Part shown: piece after piece, positions 1 to 6,532 of the stretch
How the letters are laid out: every line of letters starts with the position of its first letter
Numbering within the stretch: position 1 is the stretch's first letter
Notes under the pieces: generated by a model
What the model was told of the DNA's origin: nothing
Databases searched by the model: none
Seen by the model: the letters and a program-made list of their open reading frames with translations, nothing else
Origin: Acidimicrobiia bacterium
GTDB lineage: Bacteria; Acidobacteriota; Terriglobia; Bryobacterales; Bryobacteraceae
Length of the DNA: 51,189 nt
Assembly (NCBI GenBank): GCA_016871315.1
Contig: VFZE01000043.1
Location: forward strand, 1-51,189
Direction of reading: 5' to 3'
Made by a program: the position numbers and the translations under genes

Positions 1-210
1 GCAAAACCGTGGGAGCCGGAGGGAGCCCGTTCTTGTTGCGAGTCTGAGAATTCACGCTGATTCCTATTCTCGCCCTGCTCAGTAATTAAGGCCAGGGGAG
101 TTGTCTCAGCTATGTTGGCACGGAGGGGGAGTCCAGACCGTAAACGTCCTCCGTGGCGTCCACTGGCGTCCTAATCGCCCAGCGCTAACCCTTTTGGTTT
201 CAGTGGTGAT
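1..210. other. Gene-free end of an upstream integrative element
   Basis: No reading frame here looks coding. The stretch ends at the left att site. It carries TGGCGTCC repeats (154-172) in the same position and orientation relative to the att site as those left of the second att site (3982-4000). I infer that it is the right terminus of a related element whose body lies outside the window. Confidence 0.55.
154..172 (+). repeat. Paired TGGCGTCC direct repeats, left of first att site
   Basis: TGGCGTCCAC at 154-163 is followed directly by TGGCGTCCT at 164-172. A near-identical pair lies at 3982-4000, about 45-60 bp left of the second att site. Short direct repeats beside a tRNA att core are the usual look of arm-type binding sites of tyrosine recombinases. 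The binding role is inferred. Confidence 0.55.
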
Positions 211-281
211 GTCTGTAAGTGATTGATATGTCTTAAATGGCATGGAAGAGGTCAAGGGTTCGAATCCCTTCAGGTCCACCA
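211..281 (+). other. att site 1: tRNA-Ala(GGC) 3' fragment plus element arm
   Basis: Positions 217-253 are identical over 37 bases to 4045-4081. From about 236 the sequence is the 3' part of a tRNA-Ala: anticodon loop with GGC, 3' anticodon strand GGAAG, variable loop AGGTC, T-arm with stem AAGGG/CCCTT (254-270), acceptor strand CAGGTCC, discriminator A and encoded CCA (ending 281). The 5' half (D-arm and a GGACCTG acceptor strand) is absent, so this is not a working tRNA gene. The T-stem differs from copy 2 at both strands yet still pairs, so the two 3' ends probably come from different tRNA-Ala genes. Confidence 0.8.
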
Positions 282-329
282 AAACTCCTCAAGCACTTAC
301 GGGCCTTGGCCCGCCAAGTTCCTCACCCG

Positions 330-350
330 TGGAGTCCAACTGGAGTCCAA
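330..350 (+). repeat. Paired TGGAGTCCAA direct repeats
   Basis: Two perfect copies of TGGAGTCCAA (330-339 and 341-350) lie about 50 bp right of the tRNA CCA end of att site 1. The same TGGAGTCC word occurs at 3934-3941 and 3942-3949 near the other end. This supports a role as integrase arm sites shared by both ends of the element. Confidence 0.55.
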
Positions 351-468
351 ACCCCATTTGATGCACGGGCAGCCATGGGCACCGTGTGAATTACGAAGCC
401 TGCCCACGGTTAGGTCTTCATCTTCAACGCGATCCAATGTGTGGGCAGTGTGGGCACCGTTTTCGCGC

Positions 469-491
469 TTGTTGTTTGCTTGAGACGACAA
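469..491. repeat. Subterminal hairpin, left copy
   Basis: TTGTTGT (469-475) pairs with ACGACAA (485-491), with one G-U. The sequence resembles the longer hairpin at 3853-3878, which begins with the same TTGTTGT and ends with the same GACGACAA. The two lie at comparable distances inside the two att sites. Function unknown. Confidence 0.4.
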
Positions 492-624
492 CAATTACTT
501 TCCCTATAAGGACGTTCCCTCCGTGCCCACACCGTTTTTCGGGCCTGATTCACTTTACTGTTGACGACTGAAGATTCCAACTGCTACTTAGGGTTGAACG
601 CGACGCTTTGGTCTAGGACACGTC

Positions 625-969
625 ATGCCGAGAGACACTCCAACCCGATGGACGAAGGCTGAACTTTCCGCGCCCCGGCGGCAACTGCTTGAGACTATGC
701 AACGCATTCTCTTCGGCCGCATCGAAGGACTTGTGGTGAGCAACGGCGAGCCCGTGCTTACTCCCAAGCCGCGCATCGTTCGTGACATCAACCTCGGCAC
801 CGACTCAGTGCAGGTCCCAGAACTGGACGATTACCGGCTGAAGAGGCAAGTTGTGGAACTGCTCGCACAACTGGAGCGGATCGGGGATGGAGTTGTAAAG
901 TGCCTCGAAATTCGACACGGGTTGCCTTTCCGGCTGACTCTTGAGGATCGATTTGAAGGGAGTGGCTGA
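625..969 (+). CDS. Hypothetical protein (114 aa), element cargo
   Basis: I do not recognise a named domain. The protein is soluble, with no signal peptide or membrane segment. An N-terminal helical stretch of about 35 residues is followed by a short beta-rich motif (GEPVLTPKPRIVRDI) and a helical region ending in a basic/aromatic tail. Such a layout fits a small accessory protein. The ATG at 625 has no strong Shine-Dalgarno sequence. The gene sits alone between the non-coding left end and the integrase remnant. It could be a directionality or regulatory factor for the element, but nothing in the sequence proves it. Base composition is close to that of the other island genes, not of the flanks. 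Confidence 0.55.
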   Translation: MPRDTPTRWTKAELSAPRRQLLETMQRILFGRIEGLVVSNGEPVLTPKPRIVRDINLGTDSVQVPELDDYRLKRQVVELLAQLERIGDGVVKCLEIRHGLPFRLTLEDRFEGSG

Positions 970-1059
970 GATATAGAGCTCGATGTGGCTGCCGTCATCG
1001 TGATCTTATTGGTTCCTTCCTGGCGATCCTCGCCGAGGCATCGACCCGTTGATCGAGGA

Positions 1060-1380
1060 GAGCCGGGTGCTCAAGCGCTAAAGAAGGCGGCGGCAGCCGA
1101 GGGCTGCGATTTCCCCGGTCTCGGGCCGCACTCGTTCCGGCGCGCGAACATCACGTGGCGGCAAGAAGTGGGCGGTTCGAGCATCGAGGCATCGAAGATC
1201 GCCGGCCACAGCACCGTGCGGATGACCGAGGGGTACACGAAGATCCAACTCAACCGGCAGGCGGAACTGACACGCCTGATTCAGGAAAAGCTGGCCAGTG
1301 TCGGCGGGCAGCCTGCAGCAGCTCCTGTGGCGGTCCAAGAACTCGCTGACGTCGATATGAAGTCCGTGCTGTTGCAATAG
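1060..1380 (+). pseudogene. Tyrosine recombinase/integrase, C-terminal remnant
   Basis: The frame from about 1060 to the TAG at 1378-1380 matches the C-terminal catalytic part of a tyrosine recombinase. It shows the box II H-x-x-R (PHSFRR), the conserved GHSTVRMTEGY with the second His and the nucleophilic Tyr, and a helical tail. The N-terminal core-binding domain and the box I arginine are missing. The reading frame opens at 985, but residues before about 26 do not look like integrase. Families of this kind are near 300-400 aa, so about two thirds has been lost. It is presumably the former integrase of this element, acting at the tRNA-Ala anticodon loop; it should now be inactive. Confidence 0.75.
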
Positions 1381-1398
1381 GTGAATGGCCGTCCAAAC

Positions 1399-1845
1399 TC
1401 AAACGTGCCCACCATCCTCAGCGGCGACTTCTTCCATGGCTGCGAGCAGCCGACGTTTCAGTTCCAGCGCTTTGGGGGACAGGTTCGCGTCCGGGGCCAT
1501 CGCGTAGTGCTTCCATGCCACCACAAGATCTTCGGCCACCTCATCGAGCAAGTCACTCACGGTGCCGGCAAAGGCATCCAACCCAAGACTCTGGTCTTCG
1601 ATGCGGACAAACTGCGGATTGACATCGTCTACGCGCGGTTGCAGGCGCACGGCGTCATTGAATTGCAAGCGCAGGCCTTCGTGCTCCACTTCGTGCAGCT
1701 CCAGCGGCGTGAGATCGGGCGTTCCATTCGATTCCATCATTTTCGTTGAGGGCACCCCTGCCATCCACAGAACCATCGTATCGATTCGCTGGACCAACTT
1801 GCTCTGCCCCGGCTTCCTGACCTTTGTCCGGTTGATCGGATCCAA
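1399..1845 (-). CDS. Hypothetical protein (148 aa), element cargo
   Basis: Unrecognised soluble protein. The first 25 residues are basic (RTKVRKPGQSK); the middle has an acidic beta-rich stretch (PLELHEVEHEGLRLQF); the C-terminal half is helical and acidic, ending in AMEEVAAEDGG. No catalytic motif or membrane segment is visible. It is the only minus-strand gene in the element and is divergent from the TIGR04255 operon, with 62 bp between the starts, so it could share or control that promoter region. It ends only 18 bp from the integrase stop, tail to tail. It might be a regulator or an immunity-type partner, but this is a guess from position only. Confidence 0.5.
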   Translation of the reverse strand: MDPINRTKVRKPGQSKLVQRIDTMVLWMAGVPSTKMMESNGTPDLTPLELHEVEHEGLRLQFNDAVRLQPRVDDVNPQFVRIEDQSLGLDAFAGTVSDLLDEVAEDLVVAWKHYAMAPDANLSPKALELKRRLLAAMEEVAAEDGGHV

Positions 1846-1907
1846 ACCGGTCGAGGGAGGCGACTTGACGGTCTGCGAGCACCCGCTATGCAGCGCGGGT
1901 ACGCCTC

Positions 1908-2789
1908 ATGATACAGTCGAACAGGATCGATAAGAAATGTTTGGATATGGCTCTGAGCGCTGGTAGGCCCGAAGATCTGCCCGATTTCCGCAAGCCGCCG
2001 CTGGCGGAGACGGTCTTGTCCCTCCAGTTCGAGCCGGTGGCCGGACTGACTACCGCTCATGTGGGTTTGCTATGGGCGCAGTTCCGCAAGCAGTTTCCGA
2101 TGATCGAAGAACACCCTCCTCTGCCGCCGGCGTTCGAAAAATTCCAGCCCCCGACACCGCCACAGGTCGAGGTTTCTTTCGAAGAAAAGCCACCGGTACC
2201 GCGTCTGTGGTTTCTCAACGAACCAGGTTCGGAACTCATCCAGGTGCAGTCTGACAGGCTTATTCATAACTGGCGCAAGATGGAGGGCCTCGATCCTTAT
2301 CCGCGATTCGAACCGATCCGGGATAAATTTCGTGACGAGGTCCGAATTCTCGAAGAGTTCTTGAGCGAAGAAAAGCTTGGGACGCTTGCCGTGAACCAAT
2401 GTGAAGTGACGTACGTCAATCATATTGAACCGGCTAGTGTGTGGGCGCGGCACGGCGAAGCTGAAAAGGTCTTCGTCATGTGCTCGCGGTTGGGAACGGC
2501 TTCGTTTTTGCCTGAACCCGAAGACGCCGCAGTGCGGATGCGCTTTGTGATCCCAGGCCCGAATGGGAACCCGATTGGCCGGCTGCACGCAGTGGTACAG
2601 CCAGCGTGGAAGAAGTCCGATTCCTCGCCGATCTTGACTTTGAATTTGACCGCGCGAGGGTTGCCACTCGGTGAAGGCATAGAGGGTGCCTTTGCCTTCT
2701 TTGAGCTAGGTCGGAATTGGATTGTAAAAGGGTTCGCGGACTTGACAACACGCGAAATGCAACGGATGTGGGAGAGGATCGATGGCTGA
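1908..2789 (+). CDS. TIGR04255 family protein (first gene of cargo operon)
   Basis: The N-terminal third carries the hallmark of the sporadically distributed TIGR04255 family: a PPLAETVLSLQFEPV stretch at about residues 29-43, then GLLWAQFRKQFPMIEEHPPL, with the usual run of prolines after it. The length (293 aa) and the C-terminal end (FADLTTREMQRMW) also fit the family. The biochemical role of the family is not established. No signal peptide or membrane segment is visible. The longest start is ATG 1908; ATG 1947 (MALSAGRPEDL) is an alternative that begins nearer the conserved region. The stop overlaps the next start by 8 bases, indicating translational coupling. Confidence 0.75.
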   Translation: MIQSNRIDKKCLDMALSAGRPEDLPDFRKPPLAETVLSLQFEPVAGLTTAHVGLLWAQFRKQFPMIEEHPPLPPAFEKFQPPTPPQVEVSFEEKPPVPRLWFLNEPGSELIQVQSDRLIHNWRKMEGLDPYPRFEPIRDKFRDEVRILEEFLSEEKLGTLAVNQCEVTYVNHIEPASVWARHGEAEKVFVMCSRLGTASFLPEPEDAAVRMRFVIPGPNGNPIGRLHAVVQPAWKKSDSSPILTLNLTARGLPLGEGIEGAFAFFELGRNWIVKGFADLTTREMQRMWERIDG

Positions 2790-3354
2790 AACTTTGACGT
2801 TACCTGACACGCGATACAGCCTCGCCGAGGAGGCAATTCTGTCACAGCCCTGGTATTCTGCATCGACCCTACCGGACGCACTTGCGCGCCCCTCGGTCGT
2901 GACCGCCACGGTTGAGCAACCGACAGCGATGCCGCGACGGATTCTTATCCGAAAGCGGGGACCGGCTGGTTCGGCTGAGCTTCAAGCGTCCGGATCATGG
3001 CCTCGGTCTTTTCTAAAGAGCGCGGGAGCGGTTGTGGACCTTCTAAATTTGCCAGCGGGTTGGGATTCCTATGCGGCGAAGGTCATCGCTCCGCAGAATG
3101 CGCTGCAGGCCATTCGGTTTCTGGCCGACTTCGTCGGTCCGGACACACCGCAACCTGCAGTCGTACCGCGAGTGCAGGGAGGGATCCAAATCGAGTGGCA
3201 TACGATGAGCGTTGACATAGAGGTCTACATCGACGCTCCTGGGAGGGTCCGTTGGTTTGCGGAACGAGCCGAAGCGGGCGAGACTCTCGAGGGACCGCTT
3301 GCGGGACACGAAGCTGTGTTGAAGGCGTGGGTTCAGCAGATTTCCGGAAAGTGA
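2782..3354 (+). CDS. Hypothetical partner protein with LPAGWDSY motif (190 aa)
   Basis: Unnamed protein that starts inside the TIGR04255 gene (8-bp overlap), so the two are almost certainly co-translated. The first 85 residues are low in conserved features. The rest has a LLNLPAGWDSYAAKVI motif followed by a helix (ALQAIRFLADFV), then PAVVPRVQGGIQIEWH and a beta stretch (SVDIEVYIDAPG). I recall the combination GWDSY...P.V.P...GG...EW as a recurrent signature in small uncharacterised proteins, often in mobile regions, but I cannot name a domain. No catalytic residues are evident. It is probably a stable partner of the upstream product. Confidence 0.6.
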   Translation: MAETLTLPDTRYSLAEEAILSQPWYSASTLPDALARPSVVTATVEQPTAMPRRILIRKRGPAGSAELQASGSWPRSFLKSAGAVVDLLNLPAGWDSYAAKVIAPQNALQAIRFLADFVGPDTPQPAVVPRVQGGIQIEWHTMSVDIEVYIDAPGRVRWFAERAEAGETLEGPLAGHEAVLKAWVQQISGK

Positions 3355-3365
3355 GCCCAGCCTGA

Positions 3366-3779
3366 TTGAGTACTCCGGAGGATTGCGCAAGGAACTTTCC
3401 CGACGACCCGACAGTGGTCGATAGCGTCGCGCTTCTTCGCCGTATTCCATCTTGGCACTTTTACTTCGACGAAAGGCTTGGGAAGATGCGCCCAAGGTCA
3501 GCGGCATTTGAGGACGATGCCGACGGCGACCCAATGTCGGTCTACCGGCGGGATATCATCGAAGCGGAAGGCTCTACCGTGCAGCGAGTCATGATTGGTC
3601 ACGAGGGATTTGCTCTTGTGTCGCTCGCAGCAGGACAGCTTCGGTCCAAACAGCAGTCCGTCTTCCCGGATCCTTTGCCGGACGAATCATCCCATGCGAA
3701 GATTTGCGGCCCCAAAACGGAAGGCACTCGACGGTGGTTTGCCAAACAGGCTGAATGGGTGATCGCTCCTCCCGATTGA
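3366..3779 (+). CDS. Hypothetical third protein of the TIGR04255 operon (137 aa)
   Basis: Unrecognised soluble protein. Key stretch: LLRRIPSWHFYFDERLGKMRPRSAAFEDD, then DPMSVYRRD, giving a compact alpha/beta appearance with conserved-looking His, Arg and Asp residues. The start is TTG 3366, with a possible purine-rich site (GGAAAGTGAG) just upstream; no ATG gives the N-terminal motif. It lies 11 bp after the preceding stop, so it is the third cistron of the same operon. A hairpin 74 bp after the stop could end the transcript, although no T-run follows. The RPRSAAF...SVY pattern suggests a small conserved family; function unknown. Confidence 0.55.
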   Translation: MSTPEDCARNFPDDPTVVDSVALLRRIPSWHFYFDERLGKMRPRSAAFEDDADGDPMSVYRRDIIEAEGSTVQRVMIGHEGFALVSLAAGQLRSKQQSVFPDPLPDESSHAKICGPKTEGTRRWFAKQAEWVIAPPD

Positions 3780-3852
3780 CGTTCTCGTTTGGGGCCATTG
3801 ACGGACTCGCCACTACCCTGGCGTTTGAGCATCCTCCTTATATGGAAATCAT

Positions 3853-3878
3853 TTGTTGTCTGCTCCAGCAGACGACAA
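3853..3878. repeat. Subterminal hairpin, right copy
   Basis: A 12-bp stem, TTGTTGTCTGCT (3853-3864) with AGCAGACGACAA (3867-3878), has one G-U pair and a 2-base loop. It lies 74 bp after the cargo operon, with no T-tract, so a Rho-independent terminator is doubtful. A shorter version occurs at 469-491 near the other end of the element. Confidence 0.5.
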
Positions 3879-3933
3879 TCACCACAGCCTGCAACCGCGC
3901 GCGCGAAGGCACGCCACTTGGCCGGGTCAGGTG

Positions 3934-4000
3934 TGGAGTCCTGGAGTCCGCGCGGAGTCCGTACGCCCAAAAGACGCCCCGTGGCGTCCACCGGCGTCCA
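3934..4000 (+). repeat. Arm-type repeat cluster left of second att site
   Basis: TGGAGTCC at 3934-3941 and 3942-3949, CGGAGTCC at 3953-3960, TGGCGTCCA at 3982-3990 and CGGCGTCCA at 3992-4000. The first att site has the same two words on its two sides (154-172 and 330-350). This looks like a set of integrase arm sites; the binding role is inferred. Confidence 0.55.
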
Positions 4001-4038
4001 CGGCGTGATACGCTAAGTCTTGTGTTTCCGTCGTTCCT

Positions 4039-4109
4039 GTCTGCAAGTGATTGATATGTCTTAAATGGCATGGAAGAGGTCGTGGGTTCGACTCCCACCA
4101 GGTCCACCA
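4039..4109 (+). other. att site 2: tRNA-Ala(GGC) 3' fragment plus element arm
   Basis: Identical to att site 1 over 4045-4081. It then has a T-arm with stem GTGGG/CCCAC (4082-4098) and the same acceptor strand CAGGTCC, discriminator and CCA (4099-4109). The 5' side reads CTTAA where an intact anticodon stem would need CTTCC to pair with GGAAG, so the tRNA half left of the anticodon loop has been replaced by element DNA. As the outermost copy next to chromosomal genes, this is probably the original 3' end of the host tRNA-Ala gene, displaced by integration. Confidence 0.8.
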
Positions 4110-4156
4110 GCCTTCAGCCCCCCCCACAGCCCGCGCGTTGAGTTAAAATCCGGCTC

Positions 4157-5056
4157 ATGCGCTGCCTTCCCCTCTCCTTCCTCGCCACCGCCCTCACCCT
4201 CCTCCTCGCTCAATCCAACTGGCCCCAACTCAACTACGCCGTCGACCCCAACTGGCCACGCCTGCCCGCCGGCTGGACCTTTGAGGAAACTCCCGGCGTT
4301 GCCGTCGACTCCCGCGAACATGTTTTTGTCTTCCACCGCGGTCCGCACTCGATCGTCGAATTCGATCCGGCCGGCAACCATGTCCGCTCCTGGGGCGACG
4401 GTGTCTTCGTCCGCCCTCACGGCCTCAAGTTCGACAATGAAGGCAACCTCTGGGCGGCCGACGACCAGGGCCACCTCGTGGTCAAGATGGACTCCAGCGG
4501 CCGCGTGCGCATGGTCCTTGGCCGCAAGAACACCAAAGGCGAAACCAACGACACCTTCAACCGCCCCACCGATATCGCCTTCGCCCCCAACGGGGACTTC
4601 TATGTCTCGGACGGCTACGGCAATTCCCGCGTCGTCAAGTTTTCAAAAGACGGCCGCTTCCTCAACACCTGGGGCAAGAAGGGCGCCGCAGAAGGTGAAT
4701 TCAACCTCCCCCACGCCGTCGCCGTCGACAAGCGCGGCCGCGTCTACGTCGGCGACCGCGAAAACCACCGCATGCAGATCTTCGATGCTAACGGGAAGTT
4801 CCTCGCCCAGTGGAAGCATGTCGGCTCGCCCTGGGGCGTCGTGATCACCCCCGACGAGTTCATCTACATGTGCGACGGCCACAACAACCGCATCCTCAAA
4901 CTCAACTTGAACGGCGACGTCCTTGGCGTGCTTGGCGCCCATGGAAAGCTCCCCGGCCAGCTTGATTACTCCCACCACCTCGCCGTCGGCCCCAGCCGCA
5001 GCATCTACGTCGCCGAGATCAAGAACTGGCGCGTACAGAAGTTCGCACCCAAATAA
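4157..5056 (+). CDS. Exported NHL-repeat six-bladed propeller (PAL-like)
   Basis: The first ~19 residues are a signal peptide (hydrophobic core FLATALTLLLAQ). The rest consists of NHL-type blades with repeating signatures: PHGLKFDNEGNLWAADD, PTDIAFAPNGDFYVSDGYGNSRVVKF, PHAVAVDKRGRVYVGDRENHRMQIF, WGVVITPDEFIYMCDG and HHLAVGPSRSIYVAEI. The layout resembles the peptidyl-alpha-hydroxyglycine alpha-amidating lyase-like subfamily, but no activity can be assigned, and bacterial members may only bind carbohydrate or protein. It is periplasmic or extracellular. It is the first chromosomal gene after the element, 47 bp from the tRNA fragment, and its coding strand is strongly C-rich, unlike the island. 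Confidence 0.8.
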   Translation: MRCLPLSFLATALTLLLAQSNWPQLNYAVDPNWPRLPAGWTFEETPGVAVDSREHVFVFHRGPHSIVEFDPAGNHVRSWGDGVFVRPHGLKFDNEGNLWAADDQGHLVVKMDSSGRVRMVLGRKNTKGETNDTFNRPTDIAFAPNGDFYVSDGYGNSRVVKFSKDGRFLNTWGKKGAAEGEFNLPHAVAVDKRGRVYVGDRENHRMQIFDANGKFLAQWKHVGSPWGVVITPDEFIYMCDGHNNRILKLNLNGDVLGVLGAHGKLPGQLDYSHHLAVGPSRSIYVAEIKNWRVQKFAPK

Positions 5057-5104
5057 TCCCTGGCCCCTGTCGCGATTCTAGTCGCATCCGGGTCTTAGTG
5101 GTTA

Positions 5105-5955
5105 GTGAATCTCACAGCAACTCACCCGGTCATCAACTGGAGAACCCACTTCCGCTTCCTCCTCAAGCAGGCGCTTCCTTCCACCTCCATCTTCCCCGCC
5201 CTCTCCGACATCGACCGCCGCATGAGCCTGGCGCAAAATGGCGCCGCCGCCGCGGTGACCTTGCCCTCGTTCTCGACAACATCTACAAGCTCGTTTCCGC
5301 CAAGCGACGACTGCGCCGCCGCCCTCCCACACTCATCTGGAACTTCCTCGCATTCGAGCACAACGCGCACCAGATCCCGCTCGCCGAACGCATGGCCCGC
5401 AACCTCGGCGTCGACCGTTTCCGCGTCGCCATCCCCTTCGATGTCTCCTGGGACGACCCTTCCATCCGACCCGCCGCCGTCACTCCCTACCTCAAGCGTC
5501 TCGACTGCTCCACCCTCGCCCGCGCTCCGGAAAACTGGAATCCTTTCCCGGACGCTCTCGAATCCGCCGCCATCGAAGAGGCGTTCTCGCAACCGTTCCG
5601 CACCCACGACGCTTCCTCGCAACCGAACCCCGGCCGCACCTGCCACTGGCTCTACAAAAACATGGTCATGGACGCCCAAGGCCGTATCCTCCCCTGTTGC
5701 GGCGCCCCACGCCCCGACGCCGATCTCGTGTTCTCCCGTTTCGACGGTCACAACGCCAACCTGTACAACTCGGAAAAATACCGCCAGGCCCGAACCCACT
5801 TCCGCCAAGGCATCGCCGGCGGCCCTCATTGCACGAAATGCACCTGGGATCACGATTCCGTCAACATCGACACCAATGAAATCCGCTACTACTTCCGCTC
5901 CGCCGACCCCGCCTTCTTCGACCGCCACAGCCTCCACCTCCTCTCCTCCTGGTAA
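5105..5955 (+). pseudogene. Radical SAM/SPASM protein, core deleted
   Basis: From about 5250 to the stop at 5955 the frame matches the C-terminal half of a radical SAM protein. It has a GDLALVLDNIYKL motif, the following strand (TLIWNFLAFEHNAHQIPLAE), and a SPASM-like iron-sulfur region with Cys in TCHWLYKNMVMD, ILPCCGAP and HCTKCTW. The radical SAM CxxxCxxC core is absent. A possible original N-terminus (VINWRTHFRFLLKQALP) is found in a different frame from GTG 5105. The simplest reading is an internal deletion with a frame change near 5235-5260. The remaining C-terminal ORF (GTG 5098 in its frame) could still be translated but should lack catalysis. Confidence 0.65.
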
Positions 5956-5980
5956 CACCGGATAGGAGATACTGTTGTCC

Positions 5981-6520
5981 ATGCAAAAGTTCCTGCTTGC
6001 CACGCTGCTGGCTCTCGCCGCTTCCGCCCAGGTCTCGAAAGTCGAAATCGTCAAACCCACAACGCCGCACGACGACTCCAAGCCCAACTCCGCCGCCGTG
6101 CCCGAGGCCATCGCCATCGACGGCAAAATCGAGCGCGTCGTCGTCATCCGCCTGAAATTCAACGCCGACCTGCTCGCCGGCATCGAGAGCACGATCAAAC
6201 AGCACAAGATCAAGAACGCCGTTGTGCTCAACGGCATCGGCTCCGTCCGCAACTATCACATCCACTCCGTCTCCAACCGCACCTTCCCCTCCAAGAACAT
6301 CTTCATTAAGGACCCCTCCGCCCCCGCCGACATCATCTCCATCAACGGCTTCGTCATCGACGGCCGCCTCCACGCCCACATGACCCTCACCACCGGCGAA
6401 CACGCCTTCGGCGGACACATTGAACCCGGCACCAACGTCTTCACCTTCGCCATCCTCACCCTCGGCATCCTGCCGGACTCCATGGACATCAGCCGCGTGG
6501 ATGATAAAACATACCGGTAG
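5981..6520 (+). CDS. Exported PPC/DUF296-domain protein
   Basis: A signal peptide (KFLLATLLALAASAQ) is followed by a PPC (DUF296)-like domain. The core reads VVVIRLKFNADLLAGIESTIKQ, then the typical AVVLNGIGSVRNYHIH strand-turn, INGFVIDGRLHAHMTLTT and AFGGHIEPGTNVFTFAILTL. In the family the ordered His residues (HIH, HAH, GGHI) often bind a metal, and all are present. Most characterised PPC proteins are cytoplasmic or DNA-binding, so a signal peptide is unusual. ATG 5981 is preferred to TTG 5975 because an AGGAG-like site lies upstream. The next gene starts 12 bp downstream, so they are probably co-transcribed. Confidence 0.75.
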   Translation: MQKFLLATLLALAASAQVSKVEIVKPTTPHDDSKPNSAAVPEAIAIDGKIERVVVIRLKFNADLLAGIESTIKQHKIKNAVVLNGIGSVRNYHIHSVSNRTFPSKNIFIKDPSAPADIISINGFVIDGRLHAHMTLTTGEHAFGGHIEPGTNVFTFAILTLGILPDSMDISRVDDKTYR

Positions 6521-6532
6521 GAAGGAGTCCCC

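Larger units (their letters stand above)
282..624. other. Non-coding left end of the element
   Basis: No convincing gene. It holds two TGGAGTCCAA repeats (330-350), a hairpin (469-491), and a cluster of related words: TGGGCACCGT at 376-385 and 451-460, the inverse form TGCCCACGGT at 401-410, GTGGGCA at 441-447, and GTGCCCACACCGT at 523-535. The spacing is irregular. They could be binding sites for an element-encoded protein; I see no promoter clear enough to call. Confidence 0.5.
217..4081. mobile_element. tRNA-Ala integrative element (~3.86 kb), integrase decayed
   Basis: The element is bounded by 37-bp direct repeats (217-253, 4045-4081) that run into a tRNA-Ala anticodon arm, the classic target of tyrosine recombinases. 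It encloses a C-terminal integrase remnant, two unrecognised genes and a three-gene TIGR04255 operon. Its GC is visibly lower than the flanks and its strand skew is near zero (G18:C15 in 2281-2340). Both ends carry TGGAGTCC/TGGCGTCC repeats and a similar hairpin. Without an intact integrase it could move only if a related element supplies the enzyme. I infer tandem integration, because att site 1 also has arm repeats on its left. Confidence 0.75.

Noticed and set aside
211-281. A working tRNA-Ala gene
   Set aside because: The D-arm and the 5' acceptor strand are absent and the anticodon stem is broken (CTTAA against GGAAG). The same holds for 4039-4109.
154-350. CRISPR array from the TGGAGTCC/TGGCGTCC repeats
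   Set aside because: The repeats are too short (8-10 bp), irregularly spaced and tied to the att sites. No cas genes are present.
3853-3878. Rho-independent terminator after the cargo operon
   Set aside because: The stem is strong but no T-run follows, and a related hairpin lies at the other end of the element away from any gene end.
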